Assembly (NCBI GenBank): GCA_017525805.1
Contig: JAFXSH010000143.1
Location: forward strand, 1 to 9,590
Direction of reading: 5' to 3'
Length of the DNA: 9,590 bases
Origin: Clostridia bacterium
Lineage (GTDB): Bacteria; Bacillota_A; Clostridia; Christensenellales; Aristaeellaceae
Shown: piece by piece, positions 1-6,954 of the stretch
Layout of the letters: every line of letters starts with the position of its first letter
Position numbering within the stretch: the first letter of the stretch is position 1
The notes under the pieces: generated by a model
Seen by the model: only the letters and a program-made list of their open reading frames with translations
Told to the model about the DNA's origin: nothing
Database searches by the model: none
Program-made: the position numbers and the translations under genes

Positions 1-49
1 AGAATGTGATCTTCTGATCGAAAACATTAAGGGAGGAAAGAAAAGCGTT

Positions 50-880
50 ATGGGGAAAAAAGTATCTGCGATGCTGGTGCTTGCCATCGTGCTTATGCTG
101 CTGACGGCGACGGCCCTGGCCGCCGGGATCATCTTTGCCAAGCGAGTGCCCGCCACAGAAATTGCGGATCAGGCGTTGCTCGAAACCTATGGGATTACCG
201 CCCAGATGCAATCCCTGTTCATACGGGAAACCGCAGAGGGAGAAAGAGGAACCATCGTTGTAACGTATGAAGGAAGAGAGAGTCTGGCTTATGTGCTGGG
301 CAAGTATACAGTGATCATTGATGGCCAAACCGTGAAAAACATATGCTGGAGCCATGATGGGGAGGAAACAAGCGGCGGGCTGGAAGCCTCCGCTTGGGGG
401 AAGGATCAGCTGGATGAAATCCTGCGGATCGACCCGGAAACCGGAAAACAAGCCCAACTGCTTACGTTCAATTCTTACATCGACCGGATCAACCGGGAGC
501 ATGGTTTTGACTACCAAGCTTATTGGGAGGAAAATGAGGACGAAAATTATGTAGTCGTTTTGGAGGGGGAAGATATTGAGAAAGCAAAGGAGCGCCAATC
601 TTTTTCTGCGCACGATTTCGTCCAAATCGCAAAGGAAGCCGTTGGCGTAAGGTATCACTTGACTTCCCAGCAGATTTCTTTGATGTCAATAGACGTGGAT
701 GAGAATTCTGCCTATGTCCTGCTGGATGGAACGCTCTGTTATCGTTGCTGGATCTTCGTGGGGGAATTGTCCGATGAGGAAACGGAACAGGATGGAACGT
801 ACACGGTTTATCTGAACCTGGAAACCGGCGTTGTGGAGGATATCGTGTTCCTGTCTGAGCACGGCGGCGGAAATGGCTGA
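50..880 (+). CDS. Membrane-anchored protein with two PepSY-like repeats, function unknown
   Basis: No named family recognised with certainty. The 276-residue product has a short basic N-terminus (MGKKVS), one hydrophobic segment at about residues 6-30 (signal anchor or signal peptide), then an acidic extracytoplasmic part. Two stretches look like copies of one small alpha+beta unit: residues 36-103 (an 'ALLETYGIT' helix, strands, then 'LGKYTVIIDG' and 'WSHDG') and residues 189-267 ('IAKEAVGVRYHLT', then 'GTYTVYLNLETG'). This layout resembles PepSY-type secreted proteins of Clostridia, by inference. ATG 50 has GGAGG at 32-36, a rather long 13-nt spacing. The frame stays open upstream to base 2, so the protein may start before the window and carry a cytoplasmic N-terminal tail. 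No clear terminator follows the stop at 880. Confidence 0.75.
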   Translation: MGKKVSAMLVLAIVLMLLTATALAAGIIFAKRVPATEIADQALLETYGITAQMQSLFIRETAEGERGTIVVTYEGRESLAYVLGKYTVIIDGQTVKNICWSHDGEETSGGLEASAWGKDQLDEILRIDPETGKQAQLLTFNSYIDRINREHGFDYQAYWEENEDENYVVVLEGEDIEKAKERQSFSAHDFVQIAKEAVGVRYHLTSQQISLMSIDVDENSAYVLLDGTLCYRCWIFVGELSDEETEQDGTYTVYLNLETGVVEDIVFLSEHGGGNG

Positions 881-988
881 TGAAAAGCGTAACACAAGCG
901 CTCCCAAGTTCTTATATGGCCTATGTACGAGCTTCCCGCATTTCGCTGTAATCGTACGTTTTCTCCTCTGTGCTAACATTCGCGGGAT

Positions 989-1396
989 TTATTGATGATG
1001 ATCACAAATCGCACCTTCAGGCCCCTCATTTGTTTCTGGCGGTGAGGGGCCTTGGCGTATTATCACGCCGTGAACATACAGCGAGTTTCTGGATCGACAG
1101 TTCCCTCTGCCCAGCCGGTTCGCTTCCTCCGGGGTGATCTCGCCGGGAAGGAACGACTGCCGCATGTGATAAGCGATCAAATCATCCTTTCCCCGGTATC
1201 GTCCGGTGCGTTCCAGGTATTTTTTTATGTACATGAACTCCGCGTCGGCCAGCGCCGGATTGCAGCCGTAGCCTGTTACCAGACTTTCGCCCTGGGTCTT
1301 TTCCGGATTCTTCACATACTGAATCACCCGGGCGATGGATGATCCCGCCGTACAGTTTTTCCCAACATGCAGGGGGATGAGATTGGTTGTCGCCAT
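989..1396 (-). pseudogene. Truncated MobA/VirD2-type relaxase, N-terminal fragment
   Basis: The minus-strand start ATG at 1396 is preceded by GGAGG about 10 nt away and gives a 135-residue product. Residues 1-96 (nt 1109-1396) read like the N-terminus of plasmid/ICE mobilization relaxases: 'MATTNLIPLHVGK', 'VIQYVKNPEKT', 'LVTGYGCNP', 'IAYHMRQSFLPGEITPEEANRLG'. In intact family members, ITPEEAN is followed by helices and the histidine cluster (HIHNH type) that binds the metal. Here homology stops at LG and the last 39 residues look like read-through into unrelated DNA. The catalytic histidines and the C-terminal half are missing, so it cannot nick DNA. No mobC or other mobilization gene is visible nearby. 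It is a remnant of an integrated mobilizable element. Relaxase family call fairly sure; exact subfamily not. Confidence 0.8.
1019..1052. repeat. Perfect 10-bp inverted repeat
   Basis: The arms AGGCCCCTCA (1019-1028) and TGAGGGGCCT (1043-1052) are exact reverse complements around a 14-nt loop. There is no T-run on either side, so a typical intrinsic terminator is not supported on either strand. It lies just beyond the degraded 3' end of the relaxase fragment and may be a structure left by the element or by the rearrangement that cut it. Confidence 0.6.
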
Positions 1397-1410
1397 GATG
1401 CTTTCCTCCG

Positions 1411-1467
1411 CAAAAAAAGAAAAGCGGAAGGACGCGCCGCGCTTATGACGCAGCCATCCCTCCGCTT
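1411..1467 (-). terminator. Intrinsic terminator just ahead of the relaxase start
   Basis: On the minus strand an 11-bp stem (1457-1467 paired with 1422-1432, one G-U pair, 24-nt loop) is followed by a T-rich tract at 1411-1421 (TTTTCTTTTTTT). The relaxase Shine-Dalgarno sequence comes directly after the T-tract. It could end an upstream gene of the original element, or attenuate relaxase transcription. Confidence 0.6.
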
Positions 1468-1611
1468 CGTTATCATGACAAAACCGAAATTGTATAATCA
1501 TAAAGCTGAATTTGAGGGAGAAGAAAAACGCGGATTTTGTGAATGTATGGTCATAAAGAACAAAACAACACATAATAGCCGACAGACCGTAGTGCAACAG
1601 ATTCAAGCAGG

Positions 1612-1647
1612 AAGCCGTCTGAATGAGTGAAAAAACAGGCGGCTTTT
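1612..1647 (+). terminator. Probable intrinsic terminator
   Basis: The arms 1612-1621 (AAGCCGTCTG) and 1636-1645 (CAGGCGGCTT) form a 10-bp stem with one G-U pair and a 14-nt A-rich loop. A short T-run (1644-1647) follows. No intact gene ends here. The hairpin may be the tail of a gene lost in the rearrangements that scrambled 1000-2150. The T-run is short, so confidence is moderate. Confidence 0.5.
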
Positions 1648-1657
1648 GCTTGCGTAT

Positions 1658-2155
1658 ATGTTTGCTGAATTAACAGTACGGTCAATTTATATTGCCAACG
1701 GCATTGGCGTTTTTATTCTGCTGATGCTGCTTTACACATTGTATCAGGGCAGATATACGAAAGAAGACATGGAGCGGGACGCGGGAAAGGATTTCTACGC
1801 GCTGTATAAGGAATTCGCCATCGGCGCGATTCCCAGGCTGGCAAAAATCCCCGGATTCCTGCTGCGGGGGCCCCTGAAAAAGAAGCTGGCCGACTGCGAC
1901 GAAGGCGTGCTGAAAAGCCTGGCGCGATCCATGAAACTCCAGGATAACCGTCCAACTGTGGAACAGATCACGGTGCCGGTCACCTATTTCTACGCCGACC
2001 CCGGTTCCCTGTTTTCTCCGAAGCTGGCAGACTGGTACAAAGAGCATGTCAGAACGCGGTATAGAGCAGTCAGGTTCCCGAATGCCACCCATATGCTTGT
2101 CAGTGATTTTCCGGATCAGTTTGCGGCGGAAGTCAGCGCGGCGCTTCGTCAATAA
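1658..2155 (+). pseudogene. Chimeric ORF: membrane helix joined to the C-terminal half of an alpha/beta hydrolase
   Basis: An uninterrupted frame from ATG 1658 (or TTG 1646) to TAA 2155. The first ~30 residues ('LTVRSIYIANGIGVFILLMLLYT') form one membrane helix and resemble the first helix of clostridial membrane-bound GGDEF proteins, from memory. From about 'LYQGRYTKEDMERD' onward it reads as the C-terminal half of an alpha/beta hydrolase: a cap-like helical stretch, then 'VPVTYFYADPGSLFSP' holding the likely acid residue and 'FPNATHMLVSDFP' holding the catalytic histidine. The part with the oxyanion strand and the GxSxG nucleophile elbow is absent, so the enzyme cannot be active. There is no convincing Shine-Dalgarno sequence, and a terminator-like hairpin ends at the frame's beginning. 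Best explained as two gene fragments joined by a deletion; alternatively a divergent small membrane protein. Confidence 0.6.
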
Positions 2156-2254
2156 GCGTTGGAGCGCGACACTGTTTTGACTGGCGCGGTTTGTGAAAAG
2201 TTTTATACTCCGATCAAACACCCGATCCCTGTATCCGCTTTCTGCCGGGAATGA

Positions 2255-4999
2255 TTATGCCCCGATGATTTGCGCGTGAACGCTGTTCCCGCCGTCTTCA
2301 TATTGATACGCGATTTCCTTGCAGGCGCCGCGGATCATCGCCATGGAAAGCGCGTCCGCCGCGTCCAGGGGATTTTTCTCCGCGCCCGCATAGCGTGCGG
2401 TCAAATCCACAGAACCGTTTCCGGCGTCGTTGTATTCCAAAGACAAATCCAGCGTCCGGCCCGCTTCCAGCTCAGGAACGAGCGTATTCAGGCACAGTTC
2501 CTCCAGCAGGAGCTGAACGCGGTACAGCAGCCTGCGGCCGATCATATGCCGGAAAGCAAACTGATCCACCTGATGAATCAGCTCCATATAATTTGCGTCA
2601 TCCGAAGATACCTGCGTTTCAAATACCTTCAGCCGCTGGATGAACTGACGGGTCCTGGCTTTCCGCGGATGATCGAAGATGTCCTGGGGGCTTCCCTCCT
2701 CGTCGATCACGCCCTCGTTCATGAAGAATACCCTGCTCGACACTTCCCGGGCAAAGGTCATTTCATGGGTCACGATCAGCATAGTGCGCCCTTCCCGGGC
2801 CAGATTGCGAATGACCGCCAGCACCTCGCCCACCATGGTGGGGTCAAGCGCCGAGGTAGGCTCGTCAAACAGGATCACCCGCGGCTCCATGGCCACGGCG
2901 CGGACGATGGCCACCCGCTGCTGCTGCCCCCCGGAAAGCTGGGCGGGCAGGCTCATGGCTTTGTCCTCCAGCCCCACCATATGAAGCAGCTCCATGCCCC
3001 GCCGGGCGGCTTCCCGGCTGCTTCTGTGCAGCAGCTCCGTCTGGGCCAGCATCAGGTTTTCCAGGATGGTCAGGTGGCCGAACAGGTTGAAGGACTGGAA
3101 CACCATGCCGATTTTCTCCCGCAGGACGTTCACATCGTACCCTTTGGCCAGGCAGTCTTTTCCTTCAAAACGAATACTGCCGCCGTCCGGTTTCTCCAGC
3201 TGGTTCAACAGGTACAGGAAGGTGCTCTTTCCGGTTCCGGACGGGCCGATGATGGAAATCACGTCTCCTTCCCGGATCCGGCAGTTCACGTCCCGAAGTG
3301 GCGTCACGTCGCCAAAGCTCTTCCGCAGGCCGCTGATTTCCAGCAGGACGCCGCCCTGCTCTCCCTTTTGGAGCGTTTTGTTTTCCGTGACCGCGCTGGA
3401 AGGAACGTAAGACGCGGCGATTTCCCGCACCTCCTTGGGAACGATCCTGCTCTCGGGATCGATGTGTTTCTCCACCAGGCGAAGCAGCCGGACGATGACC
3501 GCGGACAAAAGGAAATAAATGATCGCTGTCAAAAACAGGGGGAAGAACGCCTCGTAGGTCCTGCTTCGGATAATGTCGGACGCCTTGGTCAGATCCTCCA
3601 CCGAAATATACCCGGCGATGGAGGTCATTTTGACCATGGTGATGACCTGCCCGCTGTACACGGGAATGATATGAATCAGCGCCTGGGGCCACACTACCTT
3701 GCGGAAAGCGTGGACGGGACGGAAGCCCAGCGCCCTGGCAGCCCTGGCCTGTCCCTGGGGCACCGCCTCAATGCCGCTGCGGAAGATTTCCGCGCAGTAG
3801 GCGGAAAAATCCAATGTGAACGCGACGGCAGAAACCCAGAAGGCCGACAGGCCGCTGCCCTTAAAAACGATGTAGCACAGCACCAGCAGCGAAACAAGCA
3901 GGGGAACGCCCCGGAAAACGCGGATATACAGGCTGCCGAAAGCGGCGCACAGGCTGTTTTTCCGCGTTCTGAGGAAGCAGATGAACCCGCCCAGCACAGT
4001 GCCGCAGACCGCCGCGATGGCGGACAGGGAAAGCGTTACGCCCAGGCCCGACAGCAGCATCCGCCACCTGCCCTCCTGAATAAAATTCCGCTCGATGCTT
4101 TTTCCGATGCCCGAGAAGAACAGCGCCGCCTTTGGCACTTCTTTCTGGGCGCGTTCCACCTTCACGGCCAGATAGTCCGAATCGGAAAGCAGCTCGTCGG
4201 TCACGCAGACGTTTTCCTGCCGTTCCTCCGAGATGGTCAGCACGTCGGCCATCAGATCATATACCCCGCTGGCCAGGCCCGTGATTTCAGCGGCGAACAG
4301 GGCCACTTCGATCTTGGGCGTATATCCGGCATAGGCGCAGAAGCCGTTGATCAATTCCACGAATTCGCCGGTCACCGTGCTTCCCACATAAAAGGTCATG
4401 GGATCCCACAGGCCTGCGGTAACGATCCGCAGCTCGCCCTTTTCGCCCGTAAAGCGGTATTCGCCCATCACGTCCCCTTCCCGGTCCGGGTTCTCCCATT
4501 TTTCCTTGAGGCGGTCATAGTCCCCGTTTTCCTGGATCATTTTGATGTAAGCGTTGAATTCCGCGCACAGCGCTTCGCCCTCCGGCGTCCGCTGGGTGCC
4601 GAAGCCGTAGCTCATGGTTTTAAAGGGTTCCTCGATGAAGGCGATATCCGGATGGGTTGTTTTCAATTCCTCCCGAGCCGTCAAAAAGCCCACCGCCGCA
4701 TCCACCATGCCCGTGTCCAGCGCGTTGTAAATATCCGCAAAGGAATCGAAGGCCAGCACTTCCCCTTCAGGATACCGGGCCATGAGATCGAAAGACCAGT
4801 CAGTCCCCGTCAGAACGCCGAATTTCGTCCCCGGCGCGCTGAAATCCTCGAACGTTTTATCCGTCACCGGATAGCCGTTCTCATCCACGCGATCCCCTTC
4901 ATCGCTGACCGTCGTGGTGCCGATCAGCTGCGTCATGAGAAGAACCGCCGCGATCACGGCAACCAGCAGCCATTCCAGCATAGAGACTTTCTTTTTCAT
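2255..4999 (-). CDS. Single-polypeptide polar amino-acid type ABC importer (binding domain + permease + ATPase + C-terminal domain)
   Basis: 914 residues from ATG 4999, chosen because AGGAAAGG sits 11 nt upstream and the product starts [10 protein letters not shown] with a signal anchor (about 7-26). Domains in order: residues 57-172 resemble lobe 2 of a family-3 solute-binding protein; 188-281 resemble lobe 1 ('[11 protein letters not shown]', Arg260), the reverse of the usual order; 310-510 are a His/Glu/Gln-type permease with several membrane helices and the EAA loop ('[15 protein letters not shown]', 411-425); 551-790 are a GlnQ-like ATPase with Walker [10 protein letters not shown] (585-593), Q-loop Q635, LSGGQ (688-692), Walker B VILFDEP (708-714) and H745. 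Residues about 795-914 add a domain resembling a degenerate GHKL/RsbW-type ATPase ('LLEELCLN', E834-N838; 'YAGAEKNPL'). All ATPase motifs are intact, so the protein should be functional as a dimer. The substrate is unknown: the usual ligand-binding Asp of lobe 2 is not evident after D100. It is transcribed alone, divergent from the nucleoside hydrolase. Confidence 0.9.
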   Translation of the reverse strand: MKKKVSMLEWLLVAVIAAVLLMTQLIGTTTVSDEGDRVDENGYPVTDKTFEDFSAPGTKFGVLTGTDWSFDLMARYPEGEVLAFDSFADIYNALDTGMVDAAVGFLTAREELKTTHPDIAFIEEPFKTMSYGFGTQRTPEGEALCAEFNAYIKMIQENGDYDRLKEKWENPDREGDVMGEYRFTGEKGELRIVTAGLWDPMTFYVGSTVTGEFVELINGFCAYAGYTPKIEVALFAAEITGLASGVYDLMADVLTISEERQENVCVTDELLSDSDYLAVKVERAQKEVPKAALFFSGIGKSIERNFIQEGRWRMLLSGLGVTLSLSAIAAVCGTVLGGFICFLRTRKNSLCAAFGSLYIRVFRGVPLLVSLLVLCYIVFKGSGLSAFWVSAVAFTLDFSAYCAEIFRSGIEAVPQGQARAARALGFRPVHAFRKVVWPQALIHIIPVYSGQVITMVKMTSIAGYISVEDLTKASDIIRSRTYEAFFPLFLTAIIYFLLSAVIVRLLRLVEKHIDPESRIVPKEVREIAASYVPSSAVTENKTLQKGEQGGVLLEISGLRKSFGDVTPLRDVNCRIREGDVISIIGPSGTGKSTFLYLLNQLEKPDGGSIRFEGKDCLAKGYDVNVLREKIGMVFQSFNLFGHLTILENLMLAQTELLHRSSREAARRGMELLHMVGLEDKAMSLPAQLSGGQQQRVAIVRAVAMEPRVILFDEPTSALDPTMVGEVLAVIRNLAREGRTMLIVTHEMTFAREVSSRVFFMNEGVIDEEGSPQDIFDHPRKARTRQFIQRLKVFETQVSSDDANYMELIHQVDQFAFRHMIGRRLLYRVQLLLEELCLNTLVPELEAGRTLDLSLEYNDAGNGSVDLTARYAGAEKNPLDAADALSMAMIRGACKEIAYQYEDGGNSVHAQIIGA

Positions 5000-5072
5000 G
5001 GCAATAGCATCCTTTCCTGTATTGAAATCCTTCCATATAGTGAAAGCAAGGCCGTTCCTGCACGTCTTCTTT

Positions 5073-5101
5073 ATTATACCTGAAACAAGGAAGCAGCGCA
5101 A
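5073..5101 (-). promoter_or_regulatory. Probable sigma-A promoter of the ABC importer gene
   Basis: On the minus strand a perfect TATAAT (5073-5078) lies 17 bp from a weak TTGCGC (5096-5101). The transcript would start near 5066 and give a leader of about 65 nt before ATG 4999. The -10 is convincing, the -35 only partly so. Confidence 0.5.
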
Positions 5102-5224
5102 ACAAAAAACTGTCTGATTTCGTCCATTGATGGAGAAAAACCGCCCGATCAACGACGTGGAGAAGAAAAAACAGAGGCCCAAGCTGGCGGAGCTATTTTC
5201 GCTATGTACGAGGTCGGAAAAATC

Positions 5225-5233
5225 TGATATAAT
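5225..5233 (+). promoter_or_regulatory. Extended -10 promoter element for the nucleoside hydrolase
   Basis: TGATATAAT matches the TGnTATAAT extended -10 consensus. No good -35 is present at 17-18 bp (TGTACG or similar), which is tolerable for extended -10 promoters. The predicted transcript begins near 5240 and has a leader of about 130-140 nt. Confidence 0.45.
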
Positions 5234-5371
5234 GAGTGCGGACAGAAAGCCAGGCAATCAGGAGAAAAGCGGGAAGGCCAGGAAACAATGAAGAAATGAT
5301 TTGCAGCCATCTTTTTGTTTCGGGTAGTGTGAACAAACCCTAAAAAAACTAAGTTTGATAGCAAGGAAAGG

Positions 5372-6514
5372 ATGTGCCATCATGAAAAAATTACTTCACT
5401 CCTGCTGTGCGCAATCATGCTTGTATCTGCGATTCCAGGCTGGGCGGAGGAACAGGCGCCGCTCAGAAAGGTCATCTTCGATACGGATATGCTGTATCTG
5501 AGCGACGACGCCGTGGCGATGTTCATGCTGGCCGCGGCGGACAGCCGGAAACAGCTGGAGCTGCTGGGCGTGACCACCGTTGGGGCAAATTGCTATGCCG
5601 CGCAAGCGTCCTGCGCCGCCCTGCGGCAGTTGGAGTTGATTGGGCGGCCCGACATTCCCGTTTATCAGGGAACGGATGTGCCGCTGGGCGGGTTCCGGGA
5701 TATGGAAACGGAAGCCAGGCTGTATGGCGTGCCCTATTACTGCGGCGCGTACTGGAGCTTTGAGACCGGCTGGTTCGTGAATCCCTATGCCCGGCCCACC
5801 GATTATCTGGATTTGGGGGACGAGCCCATGTTCGGCTATCCCGAAACCCGGCTTCAGGAGCAGACGGCCTGGGACTTCATGATCGAACAGGTGCATAAGT
5901 ACCCGGGAGAAGTGACCATCATGGCGGTGGGGGCCGCCACCAACGTGGCCATCGCCATTCAAAAGGACCCGACCCTGGTGCGGGACGCCGCTGGCATCAT
6001 CTATATGGGCGGCGATATCGACGTGCCGGGAAACGCATCCGCCGCGGCGGAAATGAACTGGTTCTATGACCCGGACGCCATCAAATTGTGCCTTGCCGCC
6101 GATTGGAAAAGCCAAATCGTCGTGCCGGATGACCTGGCCCAGCAGATTTACATGGATACCGCCATTTACGCAAGGCTGCACCAAATGGATGTCAACCGGA
6201 TCACGGAGCTGGTATTCGTGAATGAAGACAATTTTGATACGTCCTATACGCATTACGTCTGGGACGTGGTGGTGCCCGCCATTTTCCTGCGGCCCGAAAT
6301 CATGATAGACCTGCAAACGCGGTATCTGACCGTGGACGATCAGCGCGGATTGAATTACGGGCGGGCAGTGAGCTGGACGCAGCAATACAATAACGATTTG
6401 GAAACCGGCCGGGGCATGCCGGAGGGCGTGAAGCCGGTGCAGATCCTGATGAAGATCGACGAGGACGCCTTCTGGGATTTCTACGCGGAAATGCTGACGG
6501 GAAAGCTGGATTGA
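5372..6514 (+). CDS. Exported inosine-uridine preferring nucleoside hydrolase; start region probably frameshifted
   Basis: Hydrolyses the N-glycosidic bond of nucleosides to base and ribose; placed outside the membrane by a Sec signal (hydrophobic core about residues 9-22, cleavage likely after GWA-25). In the 380-residue reading, family motifs are D37-T-D39 and D45-D46-A (the Ca2+/ribose aspartates, with two residues more between them than in DTDPGIDDA), 'LGVTTVGAN', T190-N191, 'AAEMNW' (E227, N229) and D298 near 'VWDVVVPAI'. It is somewhat longer than typical 310-350-residue enzymes, with an extra segment around 105-165. ATG 5372 directly abuts the Shine-Dalgarno AGGAAAGG (5364-5371), which is not a usable spacing. 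ATG 5382 has ideal spacing (10 nt) but reads out of frame after six A's; one more A would give MKKITSLLLCAIM, a textbook signal peptide. So the gene is either translated by an unusual route, or the A-run has a real or sequencing indel. Family call sure; activity of this allele uncertain. Confidence 0.85.
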   Translation: MCHHEKITSLLLCAIMLVSAIPGWAEEQAPLRKVIFDTDMLYLSDDAVAMFMLAAADSRKQLELLGVTTVGANCYAAQASCAALRQLELIGRPDIPVYQGTDVPLGGFRDMETEARLYGVPYYCGAYWSFETGWFVNPYARPTDYLDLGDEPMFGYPETRLQEQTAWDFMIEQVHKYPGEVTIMAVGAATNVAIAIQKDPTLVRDAAGIIYMGGDIDVPGNASAAAEMNWFYDPDAIKLCLAADWKSQIVVPDDLAQQIYMDTAIYARLHQMDVNRITELVFVNEDNFDTSYTHYVWDVVVPAIFLRPEIMIDLQTRYLTVDDQRGLNYGRAVSWTQQYNNDLETGRGMPEGVKPVQILMKIDEDAFWDFYAEMLTGKLD

Positions 6515-6547
6515 CCTCACCGGGAGAATACAAGCGGTATGATCGGA

Positions 6548-6576
6548 TTGGCATCTTTCTCAAAATGGCGTATAAT
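6548..6576 (+). promoter_or_regulatory. Strong sigma-A promoter without an intact gene
   Basis: TTGGCA (6548-6553), 17-bp spacer, TATAAT (6571-6576): five of six and six of six matches to consensus. It is followed by GGAG (6591-6594) and a GTG at 6602 with 7-nt spacing. That start runs only nine codons to TGA (6629-6631) because transposase DNA begins around 6610. It looks like the start of a gene whose body was lost. Confidence 0.65.
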
Positions 6577-6612
6577 AATGGCATAAAAAAGGAGTCTTAC
6601 TGTGATACTGCC

Positions 6613-6900
6613 TGTATGGAAGTTTTCCTGAAAAAACTGTCTAAAGAATACCCAAACGATGAAATCCTCCTCGTCTGTGACGGAGCTTCCCGGCATAGAG
6701 CAAACGATTTGGACATTCCTGACAATATCCATATCTCCTTTATTCCACCTGGTACTCCTGAAATGAACCCCATTGAACAGATTTGGAAAGAAATCCGTAA
6801 ATTGGGGTTCAGAAAAGAAGTTTTTTCTTCTCGTCACATCACTGCTCGTGATTGGATTGTGAAATGTTTTAATTGGGTAATAGTATTAGCAATTTATTAA
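6613..6900 (+). pseudogene. IS630-family transposase remnant (C-terminal half, internally deleted)
   Basis: The readable frame from ATG 6616 gives the end of a DDE transposase: 'MEVFLKKLSKEYPNDEILLVCDGASRH' with the second catalytic Asp in 'VCDGA', then 'IPDNIHISFIPPGTPEMNPIEQIWKEIRKLGFRKEVF' with the third acidic residue in 'NPIEQ'. The N-terminal helix-turn-helix and first Asp are missing. After 'EVFSS' the usual stretch of roughly 20-25 residues is absent and the frame resumes at 'ITARDWIVKCFN', which matches the normal IS630 C-terminus; the last eight residues are read-through. The DNA is clearly more AT-rich than its neighbours. No terminal inverted repeat pair was found, so it is a dead fragment. 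Confidence 0.85.
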
Positions 6901-6904
6901 CCCA
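6874..6904. repeat. Imperfect inverted repeat at the end of the IS630 remnant
   Basis: TGGGTAATA (6874-6882) pairs with TATTAACCCA (6895-6904) with one bulged base. It begins exactly where transposase homology ends (after CFN), so it may be what is left of the insertion sequence end or a small terminator-like hairpin. Confidence 0.35.
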
Positions 6905-6954
6905 CTTTTTCCCGTCAGATTTCGTCAAATTCTGTCAGCCAAAATAGTTAAAGA

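Larger units (their letters stand above)
5000..5371. other. Divergent intergenic region between importer and nucleoside hydrolase
   Basis: 372 bases with no gene I can support. It holds a minus-strand promoter near 5073-5101, a plus-strand extended -10 at 5225-5233, a small plus-strand frame of 53 codons (5130-5291) with no Shine-Dalgarno sequence and no recognisable product, and a leader of about 130 nt ahead of the hydrolase. No strong hairpin, riboswitch or operator was recognised. Confidence 0.6.

Noticed and set aside
1470..1498. Possible plus-strand promoter TTATCA-17-TATAAT
   Set aside because: The -35 is poor and no gene follows before the terminator at 1612-1647; left out as a feature.
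1397..1606. Possible N-terminal extension of the relaxase fragment on the minus strand
   Set aside because: The family begins at MATTNLIPLHVGK with its own Shine-Dalgarno sequence; the extension reads through a terminator hairpin and looks noncoding.
2172..2210. Possible plus-strand promoter TTGACT...TATACT after the hydrolase fragment
   Set aside because: The spacer is about 21 bp, too long for a sigma-A promoter, and there is no plus-strand gene downstream.
2270..5083. A 937-codon plus-strand open frame opposite the ABC importer
   Set aside because: It is antisense to a gene with complete, ordered domain motifs; its composition (rich in His, Gln, Arg, Pro) is typical of a shadow frame in GC-rich DNA.
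5130..5291. A 53-codon plus-strand frame in the importer-hydrolase intergenic region
   Set aside because: No Shine-Dalgarno sequence before its ATG, no recognisable product, and it overlaps the likely hydrolase promoter.
5396..6520. A 374-codon minus-strand open frame opposite the nucleoside hydrolase
   Set aside because: No recognisable motifs; His/Gly/Gln-rich shadow of the hydrolase gene.
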